A program made the position numbers and the translations under genes. The notes under the pieces were generated by a model. The model was not told the DNA's origin. It worked only from the letters and a program-made list of their open reading frames with translations, and searched no databases. Below, piece by piece: positions 63,718 through 64,000 of a DNA stretch of 64,000 nt (the first letter of the stretch is position 1; each line of letters begins with the position of its first letter). Origin of the DNA: Nonomuraea roseoviolacea subsp. carminata (GTDB taxonomy: Bacteria; Actinomycetota; Actinomycetes; Streptosporangiales; Streptosporangiaceae); NCBI RefSeq assembly GCF_024172185.1, contig NZ_JAMZEC010000001.1, positions 4,216,001-4,280,000 on the forward strand, in the 5' to 3' direction.

Positions 63718-64000
63718 TCAATCGTGATGTTGCCCGATTTCAAGGGGTACGGGCTGCTCGTGTAGGTCGGTGACCTCCGCTGCGGGAACCCACAGGCGGT
63801 AGACGCCCCGCTCGACCCGTTCCAGCCCCAATGCCCGCGCGGTGAGGGCGGACCCGCCCAGGTATTCGAGCAGCAGCAGCCCGTCCCGTTCGTCGTGCAC
63901 GTCGAAACGCTCGCCGCGCCACCGGCACACCGTCGAGACGAATTCCAGGCCGTCGCATTCCGCCGCGGGGACCGTGCGCACGTGACATCCCGGCTCGACC
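63718..64000 (-). CDS. Unknown protein, C-terminal part (start lies beyond the window)
   Basis: The frame is open from the right window edge to TGA at 63718-63720. A GTG at 63981 could start an 87-aa protein, but coding continues upstream without a stop, so the start cannot be fixed. The visible part (VCRWRGERFDVHDERDGLLLLEYLGG, ALGLERVERGVYRLWVPAAEVTDL) is beta-rich with many charged residues. I do not recognise it. Same-strand location just upstream of the YbaB-WXG100-giant unit suggests it belongs to the same accessory locus, although 99 nt and a probable promoter separate them. Confidence 0.6.
   Translation of the reverse strand, partial: VEPGCHVRTVPAAECDGLEFVSTVCRWRGERFDVHDERDGLLLLEYLGGSALTARALGLERVERGVYRLWVPAAEVTDLHEQPVPLEIGQHHD

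Overview
The window is very GC-rich, protein-coding density is high, and many genes start at GTG. Families such as CU044_5270, SCO6745, AfsR/BTAD regulators, F420-linked PPOX proteins and WXG100-led giant proteins point to an actinomycete, most likely a member of the Streptosporangiales (Nonomuraea-like). That placement is inferred from gene content only. Both window edges cut a gene: a secreted C39-type protein on the left and an unknown minus-strand gene on the right.

Layout. 1-16.7 kb is general accessory chromosome: an ECF sigma factor with a membrane CU044_5270 protein and a secreted paralogue, an HTH/Sel1 regulator, small membrane proteins, a GNAT enzyme, an SCO6745 protein divergent from an MDR oxidoreductase, a secreted GH51-like/FnIII/CBM2 glycosidase, a NarL-type two-component system beside a secreted serine hydrolase, and LtrA. 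16.8-23.5 kb holds the most striking locus. A fatty-acid desaturase is divergent from a tightly coupled operon of a P450, a protein that aligns along its length with animal cyclooxygenases, and a serine lipase-like/ADC-like fusion. I read it as a candidate bacterial oxylipin pathway. An L-amino-acid-oxidase-like flavoenzyme follows convergently.

25.2-27.4 kb is an SDR / F420-PPOX / haloalkane dehalogenase operon behind two 20-bp operator-like sites. 27.5-33.7 kb looks like a small peptide export cluster: an AfsR-like regulator, a 59-residue peptide with eight cysteines, a MauD/TlpA-type thiol protein, an ABC exporter and an S26 signal peptidase, the last three joined by 4-nt overlaps. 33.8-39.1 kb carries a Ser/Thr kinase, a DUF6010 protein, a secreted sialidase and unknown genes.

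39.1-47.9 kb is a double ECF41-type sigma regulon. Two sigma factors with SnoaL-like C-termini are interspersed with carboxymuconolactone decarboxylases, DoxX proteins, an NmrA-type SDR, an ABM monooxygenase, an MFS exporter and a serine hydrolase. Seven promoter-like elements with exact 16-nt spacers are visible. They fall into a TGTCACA class and a GGTCACC class, suggesting that the two sigma factors have separate specificities.

47.9-50.7 kb has a BtrH-like cysteine-peptidase-fold gene behind a MerR-type promoter, and an HxlR regulator divergent from a SnoaL/PPOX/ABM operon. A tRNA-Lys (TTT) lies at 50.9 kb. 51.1-63.6 kb, all on the minus strand, is one unit: a YbaB-like protein, a WXG100-like protein, a 3554-residue giant protein and two related small proteins that may be its immunity proteins.
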